Of a stretch of 64,000 nt of DNA, positions 9,792 through 18,904 are shown in pieces. Source of the stretch: Ktedonobacter racemifer DSM 44963 (lineage in GTDB: Bacteria; Chloroflexota; Ktedonobacteria; Ktedonobacterales; Ktedonobacteraceae); contig NZ_ADVG01000001.1 in NCBI RefSeq assembly GCF_000178855.1, positions 1,984,001 to 2,048,000 of the forward strand. The letters are read 5' to 3'. A program made the position numbers and the translations under genes. Under the pieces are notes generated by a model. The model was given only the letters and a program-made list of their open reading frames with translations, searched no databases and was not told where the DNA came from. Within the stretch, counting starts at the first letter, position 1. Each line of letters begins with the position of its first letter.

Positions 9792-10406
9792 ACTACTCGT
9801 TTCTCTTCATTCCATGTTACCGTGCCTACGTCAGCATATCCTGGGCATTACCCCAGGCATTGGCTTTTTAGGCAATCCTTCTCGGAGGCAGCTTGCGGAT
9901 GGTTTCCTGCTCATCGTATCGACCTCCAATGAGAGCGTACCTTCGAGTTACTCCGTTCCGATTATCTGTTTTGCGCTGCCGTAGGTTTGTGCTATCCACC
10001 GGGTACGCTAGTGAGTGAGGCAGGGTATCACTACACTACCCTTTCACTTTCTCCATTGTTTCGCAGATTGGTACCTTACCTTTTGGTCAAGTCTATCAGC
10101 CTGTTTGACTTGTTCAACCTAACGATGGTTCCGTTGCACATTCGCGTTATTCATTCTGTTGAATGAACTGCTAACTATAGCCGCCTGACTCGGAGATGGG
10201 TCTGCTTCAGACTAGCAGTTTCCTCTCCTGGATACCCGCTTTACGGATTGAGGACCAGTCGCTACCGTAGGGCATCGTCTTTCCGTGCTCACTTCACAGG
10301 TGAGGAATTGCACCTCACGTCAGATAATCAGTTATCAAGACATTGATCAATGTCTTGCCAGCCTTCCCCTTACTTATCCAGCAAGTTTCGGCTGAACGGA
10401 TCGCAC

Positions 10407-11075
10407 GTAGCACTGATTGAGGCTTTTGAGGGGTTTGCCACTCACCAGACGAGGCACAAAACCAGGTTTGTCGCTGGTGATGGCTGCGAGCACATTGACA
10501 CCCACATCTACGGCTACTCGAAGCTGTGAGGTGACCGCAGCCGGTTGGATCTCCTGCTCATAGACGACCTCCAGCATGTAGCCGTCAGCGCGTGGAACGA
10601 TGCGAACCTGCGCAATGGCCTCCCAGGTGATTTGAGTCGCGATCTCGATGGGAAGTCCTGATGGGACCAGCTTGCCCGTGCGCTTGAATACCCTCTTGCC
10701 CAGGGCTTTTTTCTCGTAGATGAGCAGGAAACGGCCCTTGGTCTTGTCTTGATAGCCAGGGATCTTGGGGCGTCCCGTGATGGCGGAGGGATCTTCGCGG
10801 TAGGCCTCCATTACGCGCAAAAAAGCTGCCCCAATTGTGGTGAAGTTGAATGAGGATGGCATTGCTGACTTTCGAGGCAGGGCACAATAGGCCTCATGGT
10901 GTTTCAAGCGATGGAAGATGGCAGCGTAGGGCAGGTAGGTTCCCTCGTGAATGAAGGCTTGCCGGATCTGGTAATTGGCCTGGTTATAGAGGTTCTTGGA
11001 GGCAAAGGCCGCCCGATCAATGACGGCAAAGCGTGCATCCTGATGACGAATGAGATGTCGTTCGACCAACTGCAC
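10407..11075 (-). pseudogene. tnpB, 5' exon, interrupted by group II intron 1
   Basis: 223 codons of an IS1341-type TnpB. The GTG at 11075 is preferred as start because GGGGAGG lies just upstream; a TTG at 11096 is also in frame. The sequence covers the N-terminal helical region, the wedge/WED part (GRPKIPGYQDK) and RuvC-I (VAVDVGVNVLAAI). It breaks off after KSLNQCY, where the intron begins with GTGCG. Without splicing, the frame runs ten codons into the intron and stops. The 3' exon is short and truncated, so this is a relic of an RNA-guided nuclease gene. Confidence 0.82.
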
Positions 11076-11141
11076 CTTGTACCTCCCCTGCTCCAATTAA
11101 TGTAGTAAAACGTATGCAAGCATCGCTCTGCTACACCTTTT

Positions 11142-11290
11142 GTTGTTCCTGTTTCATCCATAGGAGCCTCAAGGCCGGAGCCTTTTTGGTCTTACCCCGC
11201 GTCCACAGGCAAGTTTACGCCATCGTCCGAGCCAGTACCGGTGGCGACTTGATCAATGAGCCCGATCAAGCGGAGGGCTTCCTGCAAGAT
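11142..11290 (-). ncRNA. predicted omega (reRNA) guide RNA of IS607 element 1
   Basis: The end of tnpB and the following 50 bases carry the pattern seen in the other elements here: AAACTTGCCTGTGG, a short hairpin (GGCTCCGGCC... GGCTCC) and then GATGAAACAGGAAC at the element end. By analogy with known TnpB systems, the bases just beyond (starting about 11141 and moving down) would act as the guide. The 5' end is not defined. Confidence 0.5.
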
Positions 11291-11980
11291 ATTGAGAGAG
11301 GCGTTATAATCTCGATCCTGCTCAAATTGAGCGTAGGCGCAGTCCGTGTTCTGACAGAGGAACACTCGGTCAGAGAGCTCCATGTCTTCCCACTTCCACC
11401 CGCAACCGTGGCACGTCTTACTGGAAGCAAAGAAGCGGTCTACCTTGATTACCTGCCCGCCTCGCTGCGCTATTTTGCTCGTCAACAGCGAGAGCAGTTT
11501 GCCTAAAGCCGCATCTGAGAAGGAACGAGCAAGCGTGCGGTTCTTGAGCAATCCTTTGAGATTGAGGTCCTCAATGCCAATCATCCCGTAACCGTTTGCG
11601 AGACGGATGGTCAGCTTGTGAAGCACATCATCTCGCAGGCAGGTGATGCGATAGTGTAGCCGTGCCACCTGTCTGCGCGCTTTCTCTCGATTTTTGCTGC
11701 CGGGTTTGCGACGGTGCAGCCGTTTGTTGGCCTGACGCAGCTTTGAGAGCGCCGTTTTGAGGAAGGCTTGGTTCTCGACTCCCTCTCCCGTACTCAAGGT
11801 GGCCAATCGGTTGAGTCCGACATCGATACCAACAGCGGCTGGTTTCTTCTGCGGAGCAGCAGCAGGCATTTCGACCTGGATGGACACAAACCACCAATCT
11901 GCCGTTTTCGTGATGCGTGCGCCGGTCACCTTGCCGGTGAAACGCAGGTTCTCGGCCATATTCACCCAGCCGAGCTTGGG
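11192..11980 (-). CDS. tnpB: TnpB RNA-guided nuclease, 3' exon (after intron 2)
   Basis: This exon supplies residues 126-387 of the spliced protein, beginning PKLGWVNMAENLRFTGKV. It holds all catalytic parts: RuvC-I GIDVGLNRLATL, RuvC-II IGIEDLNLKGLL, the zinc ribbon (CHGCG and CQNTDC) and RuvC-III DRDYNASLN. The 3' splice point is chosen so that HRMWI joins PKLGWV, the normal TnpB order; intron bases just before it would otherwise add LARGLPN. The 3' end overlaps the predicted guide RNA. TnpB cleaves DNA matching its guide next to a short motif and helps the element persist. Confidence 0.85.
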   Translation of the reverse strand, partial: PKLGWVNMAENLRFTGKVTGARITKTADWWFVSIQVEMPAAAPQKKPAAVGIDVGLNRLATLSTGEGVENQAFLKTALSKLRQANKRLHRRKPGSKNREKARRQVARLHYRITCLRDDVLHKLTIRLANGYGMIGIEDLNLKGLLKNRTLARSFSDAALGKLLSLLTSKIAQRGGQVIKVDRFFASSKTCHGCGWKWEDMELSDRVFLCQNTDCAYAQFEQDRDYNASLNILQEALRLIGLIDQVATGTGSDDGVNLPVDAG

Positions 11981-13292
11981 GTTGGGTAGGCCGCGGGCGA
12001 GGTATTGCCTTGTGGCAGCCCTTTTCCCTCGGCCCCCCACCGAACCGGACATGCCCGTTTCCGTAGCATCCGGCTCTCCAGCTTCTGGGAGTTTTCAGGT
12101 TTGGCTCTTCGCATTTCGCGTCCCTTGCCTTTCCGCTCCCATATAACCTGTTGCCCTTCCCCATGTCTCGGACATTACTCCAAGCCTTTGAGGTAGGGTA
12201 AGAGGCCAAGTCCCGATTACTCGGGAGCATCAACCCCTCCCCTCCGAACTTAACGTGCACCCTTTCGATGCATGAAGCTCTCCAGAGGCCCGTGTCTTTT
12301 CAACACCGCTCCCATAGCGGTCTTATGACACATCCATGTCAACCGCCACTTTTGAGTCTGGCCTCCTGCGACCCTTTGTCTCCCACATGGGGAAACTCCT
12401 ATGGCCGCTCCGTTACCCTGCTCCTTACGGAGTTTAGGCAATCCCTCAGTTCCATCAAATGTCTCAGTCTGTACGTAGGTGCCCATTTCGTCATTTCCCT
12501 CTCCGTGAGGGCTGGCTCCAACGAGAGCTTGCAGAGAAAATAGTACCGTTCCCCTGCACGTTGGACACAGGCGATTATCCCGTTCCTGTGGGCTGCCGCA
12601 TTTCCGCCGTGACTTGGATTCAGCCAATCAAGACTTCACCATATACAGCTTCACTTGACTTCCCTCTGGCTCCTGGGACTGGAGCTTCACCAGCATTTTG
12701 CACGACATGCTATTTTCCCCTCACGCCTTTCGGGTGAAGGTGTCCCCGCTCTCGTAAGAGAGCGAGTAAGTCGCTGTGTTACTCACCTTGCTCTAGTGAG
12801 CTTACCCCGACGGGTAAGAGAGACATTTGTGACACAAAGGCGCACTACTATGGCAACTCCGTCGCCATGAGACTCGCGTCTTTTAGGCGATCCCGCTTTT
12901 GCGCAAAGAGAACGTTGAGTGTGTTTAGGTGCCCGTTTGTTTCCTATCGGGTTCATTACCCGCTGCTCACTGGAGAGAGTGTTTCCATCATCTGGATCCC
13001 CTATGATGTATTCTCAGTGTCATCCCTTTGGGCATGGTGGGATGGATGCGCATTTCATCGCACGGAAACGTAGGTTCAACAATTGGCCAGTTTCGCCTCT
13101 CCCCCTAGCGGGGCTTCATGCACACAGGACTTGCGAGACTCTATCATACATGCCTTCTGATATTTCTCGCTTTATGAGCATGCTACAGTCGCCTTTGGGT
13201 TTCCCCTCCGGGTTAGCTCTTGTCCTAGAGGTTTTCACTCTCGACCTCTCCTGTCTGTGACAGGTATTACTCTCTGCACTGACACGGCGCAC
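11981..13292 (-). mobile_element. ORF-less group II intron inside IS607 tnpB
   Basis: 1,312 bases. The 5' end is GTGCG at 13292-13288, directly after codon ATA of tnpB. The 3' end is AAC at 11983-11981. Domain V is at 12042-12076, starting GAGCCGGATGC and ending TGTCCGGTTC with a GAAA-type loop. Domain VI follows, with GGCCGAGG pairing to CCTC and GGCC near the 3' end. No reverse-transcriptase frame is present on the sense strand; the longest frames (for example 12250-12627) have no RT or maturase motif. It must rely on a maturase in trans or self-splice. Domain V differs from that of intron 1, so the two are not recent copies. Confidence 0.82.
12042..12076 (-). ncRNA. group II intron domain V, intron 2
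   Basis: A 35-base hairpin on the minus strand with arms GAGCCGGATGC and GCATGTCCGGTTC and an ACGGAAACGG cap. The AGC-GTT catalytic pairing expected of domain V is present. Domain VI and the 3' splice point follow within about 60 bases. Confidence 0.8.
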
Positions 13293-13667
13293 TATCCACA
13301 TACGGTGATCTCCCAACTCGAATTGATCGTTGGCAAGGTAGAAGCTCGGTTTGCTGCGCTTCTTGCTCTTGAAGCGAGGGCGACGAGCCTTGCCTTCGAA
13401 GAAGGCGGTAAACGCCTTCCCCAAATCGAGGAAGGACTGATCGGAGGCATTCTTCGTGACCTCCCAGGTCCAGGGGAAGTGTTCTCGCCTGATCGTATTG
13501 AACTGCTTCTTGAGCTTCAACGCCGTTGGTTTCTCCCCAGCTTCATATTGCCGATTCCACTCGGCCAGCGCCCAATTCCAGACGAACCGTGCTGTTCCCG
13601 CGGCTTTGGCAAAATACCCTTGTTGCTCTTGTGTGGGGTTAAGGCGTACCTTGTGGGCCTTGATCAT
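13293..13667 (-). CDS. tnpB: TnpB RNA-guided nuclease, 5' exon (before intron 2)
   Basis: Exactly 125 codons from ATG 13667 (behind GGAGATC) to ATA at 13295-13293. The sequence MIKAHKVRLNPTQEQ and FVWNWALAEWNRQYE is the TnpB N-terminal helix-turn region; NDQFELGDHRMWI precedes the intron. The ATG lies 29 bases inside the 3' end of tnpA, the usual IS607 overlap. Spliced to 11192-11980 it gives an unbroken 387-residue protein, close to the normal TnpB length of 380-450. Confidence 0.87.
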
Positions 13668-14277
13668 CCCTGATCTCCTTTCCCAGAGCAGCCGCCCGAA
13701 GCGCGTTTTTGTGGGAACGTAAGCCGGGTAAGCGCGCTGAGAACGCGGTGACCATGGCAAGCAAATCGCTTACCAGTTCTTCTTCAGGGGAAAAGGACTC
13801 GCCACCCAGAACCGTGATCTGGGTTCCATGACGTTGACAGAGCGCTTCAAACCAGTCGTAGCCAAAGCGGACAAAGCGGTCCTGGGAGGCGATAATCAGA
13901 CGGCGAACCTGCCCGAGTTCGATGCGCTCAACGACGTGATTGAAGCCTTTGCGTTGGTAGTCGAGTGCAGACCCAATATCCTCCACCCATTCATCGACGT
14001 TCACCCCATGTTCCAGGCAGTAGGCACGAAGCGCCTCCTTCTGGAAAGCGAGGTCTTTCCTTTGGGAGGGGGAGGACACACGAGCATACGCCAGCACGTT
14101 CCCTTGCTTGGAGGAGATCAGCCCGCGATACTGTAAATATTGCTCATGGGTATAGTAGCGCCGATTGGTGGGGCTACGAAACGCGGGCAAAATCCCCTTG
14201 CGATCCCATTTCTGCAAGGTGTTGACCGATTTTCCAATCAGTTTTCCAAATTGTTTTGGCGAATATGTATGCTCCAT
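13639..14277 (-). CDS. tnpA: IS607-family transposase TnpA (serine recombinase)
   Basis: 212 residues. The N-terminus is a MerR-like helix-turn-helix (YSPKQFGKLIGKSVNTLQKW). The rest is a serine-recombinase domain with YARVSSPSQRKDL, which carries the catalytic serine, and RLIIASQDRFVRFGYDWFE. IS607 TnpA moves the element as a circular intermediate between GG dinucleotides. The 3' end overlaps the tnpB start by 29 bases. The C-terminus ends with RLPGLRSHKNALRAA and a short extra tail. The gene looks intact. Confidence 0.93.
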   Translation of the reverse strand: MEHTYSPKQFGKLIGKSVNTLQKWDRKGILPAFRSPTNRRYYTHEQYLQYRGLISSKQGNVLAYARVSSPSQRKDLAFQKEALRAYCLEHGVNVDEWVEDIGSALDYQRKGFNHVVERIELGQVRRLIIASQDRFVRFGYDWFEALCQRHGTQITVLGGESFSPEEELVSDLLAMVTAFSARLPGLRSHKNALRAAALGKEIRDDQGPQGTP

Positions 14278-14497
14278 ATATACATTTTAACACATCTTTG
14301 TCCCTTTTTCAATACTATTAAATTCTCTTTCCAACAACACGTCCTTCGAGCCGACGAGCCTCTCTCATTGCTTGAGAGAAGAACATTCTTTCTAACGAAA
14401 CTCTACCAGAGACCTCTCCAGTTGTCAATATCTCGAATGATTTCTTGGAAACGTTTTTAACACCAATATTATGCAGCCTTCATGAAAAAAGAGAAAT

Positions 14498-14560
14498 AGA
14501 TTTGGAGTGTGCGTAGCCCTGGCAGCCACAGGCTGCCAGGGCTACGCACACTCCAAATCT
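14498..14560. terminator. perfect 30-bp inverted repeat with 3-base loop
   Basis: Arms 14498-14527 and 14531-14560 are perfect reverse complements around the loop ACA. It lies 13 bases after the stop of the minus-strand aminotransferase gene and probably ends its transcript. No long T-run follows on either strand. It belongs to the group of long perfect hairpins described in the findings. Confidence 0.7.
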
Positions 14561-14573
14561 AAAAACGCTTGCA

Positions 14574-15743
14574 CTATGAGGAAAAAGCCCGCTGGATGCG
14601 CTCCAGGGCCAGTTGGATACGCTCCTCGGGGGCGGTCAGCGAGATACGTACATAGCCTTCGCCCGAGGGACCAAAATTCGTCCCAGGTGTCAGGAATACG
14701 CCTGCCTTCTCAAAGAGCCAGTCCGCAAATTGTTTCGAGGTAAAGCCCTGAGGCACACTCGCCCAGACATACAGGCCCGCTTGATTGAGTGGGGCACGCA
14801 AACCAAGCGCATTCCACCCCTGCACCAGCGCATCGCGACGCCGCTTATAAATGACGTTGCGCTCCAGAATCCAGTCTTCGGGCAGGTTTAACGCTTCAAT
14901 AGCAGCGTACTGGACGGGACGGAAGATGCCGCTATCCACGTTACTTTTCAAGCGCGCCACCGCATCTACCAGCGTTGGGTTACCGACCATCATGCCTATA
15001 CGAAAACCAGCCATGTTATAGGTCTTGCTGAGGGAGTGCAGCTCGACCGTGACCTCTTTGGCACCCGGAATTTCGAGCAGGCTGAGCGGGCGCTCGTGGT
15101 TGTCATAATAGACCTCGGCATAGGCCATATCATGTACAATGGCCAGGTTATGCTGGCGCGCGAAGGCTACTGCCTGCTCAAAGAATGAACGTGGGGCACT
15201 GGCGGCGGTTGGATTATTAGGATAGTTCAGCCAGAGCAGCCTCGCCTTCGCCAGGACATCGCTCGGGATACTCTGCAAGTCTGGGAGAAAACCATTTTCC
15301 TCCCGCAGAGGCAGCAGATATGTCTGCGCGCCGACGCTCGCGCTCGCCGAGATATACACGGGATAGTAGGGATCGGGGGCGAGTGCGATATCACCAGCGT
15401 TAAGCACACAGGAGGCGGCATAGACCAGGCCCTCTTTCGAGCCGATCAGGGGCATAATCTCCTTCTGCGGCTCCAGTTCCACGCCAAAGCGACGCTGGAA
15501 CCAGTTGGCGATGGCCTCGTGTAGCTCCTGCATACCCCGATACTCGGGATAGCGATGGTTCTCCGCCACGCGCATCTCGGCACAAAGGCGCTCAACGACC
15601 TGGGGAGGAGCCGGGAGGTCAGGATCGCCTACCGAGAGATTGACGACATCCACGCCCTGCGCGGTCTTCTCCGCGATACGACGCTTTGCATCAGCAAAGT
15701 GAAACGGCGGCAAGTTTTCAATAAGATGAGATAGCTGTACCAA
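14574..15743 (-). CDS. class I/II aminotransferase, LL-diaminopimelate aminotransferase-like
   Basis: 389 residues, a PLP fold-type I enzyme. The start is a TTG at 15743 with GAGGAG six bases upstream. The PLP lysine lies in HSLSKTYNMAGFRIG; NYPNNPTAA and a C-terminal arginine motif (GYVRISLTAPEERI) complete the site. Closest family by sequence style is DapL-type, which converts tetrahydrodipicolinate to LL-diaminopimelate for lysine and cell-wall synthesis, but broad-range amino acid aminotransferases look alike. polA lies immediately upstream with a 35-base gap, so co-transcription is possible. Confidence 0.87.
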   Translation of the reverse strand: MVQLSHLIENLPPFHFADAKRRIAEKTAQGVDVVNLSVGDPDLPAPPQVVERLCAEMRVAENHRYPEYRGMQELHEAIANWFQRRFGVELEPQKEIMPLIGSKEGLVYAASCVLNAGDIALAPDPYYPVYISASASVGAQTYLLPLREENGFLPDLQSIPSDVLAKARLLWLNYPNNPTAASAPRSFFEQAVAFARQHNLAIVHDMAYAEVYYDNHERPLSLLEIPGAKEVTVELHSLSKTYNMAGFRIGMMVGNPTLVDAVARLKSNVDSGIFRPVQYAAIEALNLPEDWILERNVIYKRRRDALVQGWNALGLRAPLNQAGLYVWASVPQGFTSKQFADWLFEKAGVFLTPGTNFGPSGEGYVRISLTAPEERIQLALERIQRAFSS

Positions 15744-15778
15744 AATGTACTCCTCGTAGGATGGATCTTTTCTCTCTG

Positions 15779-18700
15779 TTATACCACAGGTTCGGCGGCA
15801 AACCAGTTCTTTCCAGACTTCATATCTACTTTTATCGGCACCTTCTGAGGCACCAATAACGCTCCAATCCCTTCCATAACCGCCTTCACGATCCGCTTCG
15901 CGCGCTCCAACTCCTCGACGGGCACCTCAAAGACAAGCTCGTCATGCACCTGCAAGATCATACGTGTCTTCATGCCATTTTGCAGGAAGGCATGCTGCAA
16001 GCGCAACATGGCAACCTTAATCAGGTCGGCGTTCGACCCCTGTATAGGCATGTTGACTGCCTCACGCTCCAGCGCCTGGCGCTCGACATGCGAGAGCACA
16101 CGCATATCCGGGATAAAACGCTTGCGCCCAAAGCAGGTATTGACATACCCCTGCCGGCGCGCCTGCTCCAGCGTACTCTCCACGTAGACCTTGATATTGG
16201 GGAAGGTCTCATGATAGCGCTTAATAAAGTCAGCCGCATCGCCGGGACGCATCCCCGTTACCTGGGAGAGACCATAGGCCGACTGCCCATAGAGCACGGC
16301 ATACACCACCGTTTTCGCCAGACGCCGCTGATCTCGGGTCACCTCCTCCACTGGCACACTAAAGAGGGAGGCCGCAGTAATGGTATGAATGTCCTCGCCC
16401 TGGTTAAAGGCCTCCACCAACCGGGGCTCATTTGTAATGTTAGCCAGAATGCGCAGTTCGATCTGCGAATAGTCAGCTGTCAGCAGGACATAGCTGGGAT
16501 CCGCAATAAAGGCGCGCCGAATCTGGCGGCCAAGCTCAGTACGCACGGGAATATTTTGCAGGTTTGGATTACTGGAGGAGAGGCGCCCACTGGAGGCAAT
16601 CGTCTGGTTGAACGAGGTATAGACACGCCCCGTCTGGCGATCCATCAGGGTCTGCAAACCATCAATGTAGGTCGACTTGAGCTTGCTGAGCTGGCGGTAC
16701 TCCAGCAATGAATCAATAGCAGGGTGCATGCCACGCAAGTTCTCGATCACGTCCGCGCTCACAGAATAGCCAGTCTTGGTCTTCTTTCCCGCGGGCAGCT
16801 TCAATTCGACAAAGAGCACTTCGCCCAGTTGCTTAGGCGAGTTGACGTTAAAGTGATGTCCCACTGCATCATAGATGGTCTGCTCAGCCTTCCGTAGTTG
16901 CTCATTTAGCTGTTCGCCAAACTCGTGCAAAAACTCGGCATCAAGCGCGACACCATAGAGTTCCATCTGCATCAGCACCTTGATCAAAGGCATCTCAAGA
17001 CGATAGAACAGATCGAGCAAATTATGCTTTTGCAGATCTTTATGCAAGGGAACAACCAGGCGCAAAGTCATATCGGCATCGCTACCCGCGTAGTCAGCGG
17101 CACGGCGAATGGGAACCTGCGCCATACTAATTATCTTACTGCCACTGCCGATCAGCTCCGTGATGGGTGTCATGAGAATGCTCAGGCGTTGAAAGGCTTG
17201 TTCTTTCAGGCCCAGACCACGGCGTCCAGGCTCAATCAGGTAGGCGGCGAGCATGCTATCAAAGCTGAGTCCCTCCACCTGGATGCCGTAACGCAGCATG
17301 ACGGCTATATCATACTTCGCGTTATGCATGTACTTGCCAATGCTTGCATCTTCAAAGATGGGCTTGAGCTGCACTAGAACATGCGACAACGGCAACTGAG
17401 TTCCTGGTTCCTGCCCATCGACGGTGGTGGTATGCCCAACGGGAATATAGTACGCCTCGCCAGGGGCCATCGCAAACGACAGGCCAACCAGGTCGGCCTT
17501 GCGCTGATCCTCAGAGGTTGTCTCAGTATCAAAGGCAAAGTGGCCCGCGTCACGCAAACTCTTCACCAGTACATCTAACCCTTCCTCAGAGTTAATGATC
17601 ATGGTGCTCGTCGGCGACTGCACATTGCTTTCTTCAAAGAAGAGCGAGGTCTCGACCAATGCAGGTCCTGGTAGGCGCAACTTGCGCGCAACCTCCGCAC
17701 GCGGCTCTGGCGTATCGAAGAGGCTTAACTGCATGGGGCCATCCTGCTGCTCCTCCTGAGTCTCAGGAAGTGCTCTTGGCTCTGTCGCAACCCTGGCTTC
17801 CCCCGTAGAGGCAGGCGCTGTGGCTACATACTCGGGAGCTACCTCCTCACGCCCCGGTGGTTGCGGCAGAGGCAAGATGGGGACGATACCCAGCGGTGGT
17901 GCTAAAAGCAGGCGCTCACGCTCATCTCCAGCAGTGGACTCACTGGCGGAGCGCGCATCCAGCTCTTCAAGCGGCTGAAGCCTCGAATCACCCTCAGAGG
18001 TCACACTGACGCCTAGCTGACGGAAGAGCGCGAAGACGCGCTCAACCTGGTTGCGAAACTCAAGTTGGCGAAAGAGGGTTAAGATACGCTCGCTGTCCAC
18101 ATGCGTCATGCGGCACGCTTCAAGGTCCAGAGAGACGGGCGCATCGAGCACGATGGTCGCCAGAAACTTGCTCTGGCGCCCCTGCTCCTCGCCCTCCTGC
18201 AATAATTTCTGCTCCTTGGGCTTCAGCTCACTGGCATGGGCGAGAATATTTTCCAGGTTGCCATACTCAACAATCAAGCGCGTAGCCGTCTTGGCGCCGA
18301 TTCCCGCCACACCTGGAATATTATCTGACTTGTCACCAACCAGGCCCTTATAGTCGATCAACTGGTGAGGAGCGAAGCCATAACGCGCCTGGACTTCCTT
18401 CTCATCGTACTCCACGACTTCAGAAATACCGCGCTTGGCAACCTTCACTAACACCTGTTCATTGACCAGTTGCAGAGTATCCATATCCCCGGTGTAGATA
18501 ATGGTATCAACTCCCTGCGCCTTCGCCTGCACGGAGAGGGTTCCCAGCACATCGTCGGCCTCATAGCCATCTTTTTCGTAGATCTCAATGCCAAAGGCCT
18601 GCACCACCTCACGAATACGCGAAAATTGAGGGCGCATATTATCGGGGAGCGTTGGCCGATGCGCCTTATACGGTGCGTATTGCTCATGCCGAAACGTCGG

Positions 18701-18904
18701 CGTCGGACGGTCAAAGGTCACCGCTATATAGTCTGGTCGCTCCTCCAATAATGCCTTCATCAGCATCGAGGTGAAGCCAAAGGTCGCATTGACTGGCTCG
18801 CCGCTACTCGTGGAAAGATCTTCAGGCACCGCGTGAAAGGCGCGGTGAATAATGGCGTGGCCATCGATCAGTACGAGCTTCTTTCGCTTGTTTGCTTGTG
18901 TCAT
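15779..18904 (-). CDS. polA: DNA polymerase I
   Basis: 1,041 residues with three domains. The 5' nuclease (residues 1-300) includes VTFDRPTPTFRHEQY and DYKGLVGDKSDNIPGVAGIG. The 3'-5' exonuclease begins near residue 440 with AFDTETTS (the DxE site) and has its later Asp motif in YAGSDADMTLRL. The family A polymerase has motif A DYSQIELRILAN, motif B KTVVYAVLYGQSAYGLS and motif C QVHDELVFEVP. An unusually long, Pro/Glu-rich linker of about 100 residues separates the 5' nuclease from the exonuclease, making the protein longer than the typical 880-930. It functions in Okazaki fragment processing and repair. Confidence 0.97.
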   Translation of the reverse strand: MTQANKRKKLVLIDGHAIIHRAFHAVPEDLSTSSGEPVNATFGFTSMLMKALLEERPDYIAVTFDRPTPTFRHEQYAPYKAHRPTLPDNMRPQFSRIREVVQAFGIEIYEKDGYEADDVLGTLSVQAKAQGVDTIIYTGDMDTLQLVNEQVLVKVAKRGISEVVEYDEKEVQARYGFAPHQLIDYKGLVGDKSDNIPGVAGIGAKTATRLIVEYGNLENILAHASELKPKEQKLLQEGEEQGRQSKFLATIVLDAPVSLDLEACRMTHVDSERILTLFRQLEFRNQVERVFALFRQLGVSVTSEGDSRLQPLEELDARSASESTAGDERERLLLAPPLGIVPILPLPQPPGREEVAPEYVATAPASTGEARVATEPRALPETQEEQQDGPMQLSLFDTPEPRAEVARKLRLPGPALVETSLFFEESNVQSPTSTMIINSEEGLDVLVKSLRDAGHFAFDTETTSEDQRKADLVGLSFAMAPGEAYYIPVGHTTTVDGQEPGTQLPLSHVLVQLKPIFEDASIGKYMHNAKYDIAVMLRYGIQVEGLSFDSMLAAYLIEPGRRGLGLKEQAFQRLSILMTPITELIGSGSKIISMAQVPIRRAADYAGSDADMTLRLVVPLHKDLQKHNLLDLFYRLEMPLIKVLMQMELYGVALDAEFLHEFGEQLNEQLRKAEQTIYDAVGHHFNVNSPKQLGEVLFVELKLPAGKKTKTGYSVSADVIENLRGMHPAIDSLLEYRQLSKLKSTYIDGLQTLMDRQTGRVYTSFNQTIASSGRLSSSNPNLQNIPVRTELGRQIRRAFIADPSYVLLTADYSQIELRILANITNEPRLVEAFNQGEDIHTITAASLFSVPVEEVTRDQRRLAKTVVYAVLYGQSAYGLSQVTGMRPGDAADFIKRYHETFPNIKVYVESTLEQARRQGYVNTCFGRKRFIPDMRVLSHVERQALEREAVNMPIQGSNADLIKVAMLRLQHAFLQNGMKTRMILQVHDELVFEVPVEELERAKRIVKAVMEGIGALLVPQKVPIKVDMKSGKNWFAAEPVV

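Larger units (their letters stand above)
7988..10406 (-). mobile_element. group II intron with reverse transcriptase ORF, inserted in tnpB
   Basis: 2,419 bases. The 5' end is GTGCG at 10406-10402, right after tnpB codon TAC. The 3' end is AAC at 7990-7988, right before tnpB codon AAC. Both ends were set by continuity of the TnpB protein and match the group II rules (GUGYG and AY). Domain V lies at 8030-8063, a 34-base hairpin starting GAGCCGTGTGAC and ending AGCACGGTTT, with domain VI immediately after. A candidate EBS1 (GTAGCG, 10265-10260) can pair with the last six exon bases TGCTAC, including one G-U. A perfect 22-base palindrome at 10336-10357 lies in the 5' domain. Confidence 0.88.
11142..14330 (-). 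mobile_element. IS607-family element 1 (tnpA plus intron-split tnpB)
   Basis: Contains the serine-recombinase tnpA (13639-14277) and a tnpB split by a group II intron (11192-13667). The right end is placed just after the guide-RNA motif GAAACAGGAAC (minus strand, 11155-11145). The left end upstream of tnpA is approximate. The right end lies about 65 bases upstream of the neighbouring tnpB start at 11075, so the two elements abut. Confidence 0.75.

Noticed and set aside
12250..12627. 125-codon frame inside group II intron 2
   Set aside because: No RT, maturase or endonuclease similarity; lies in ribozyme sequence, so it is treated as chance.
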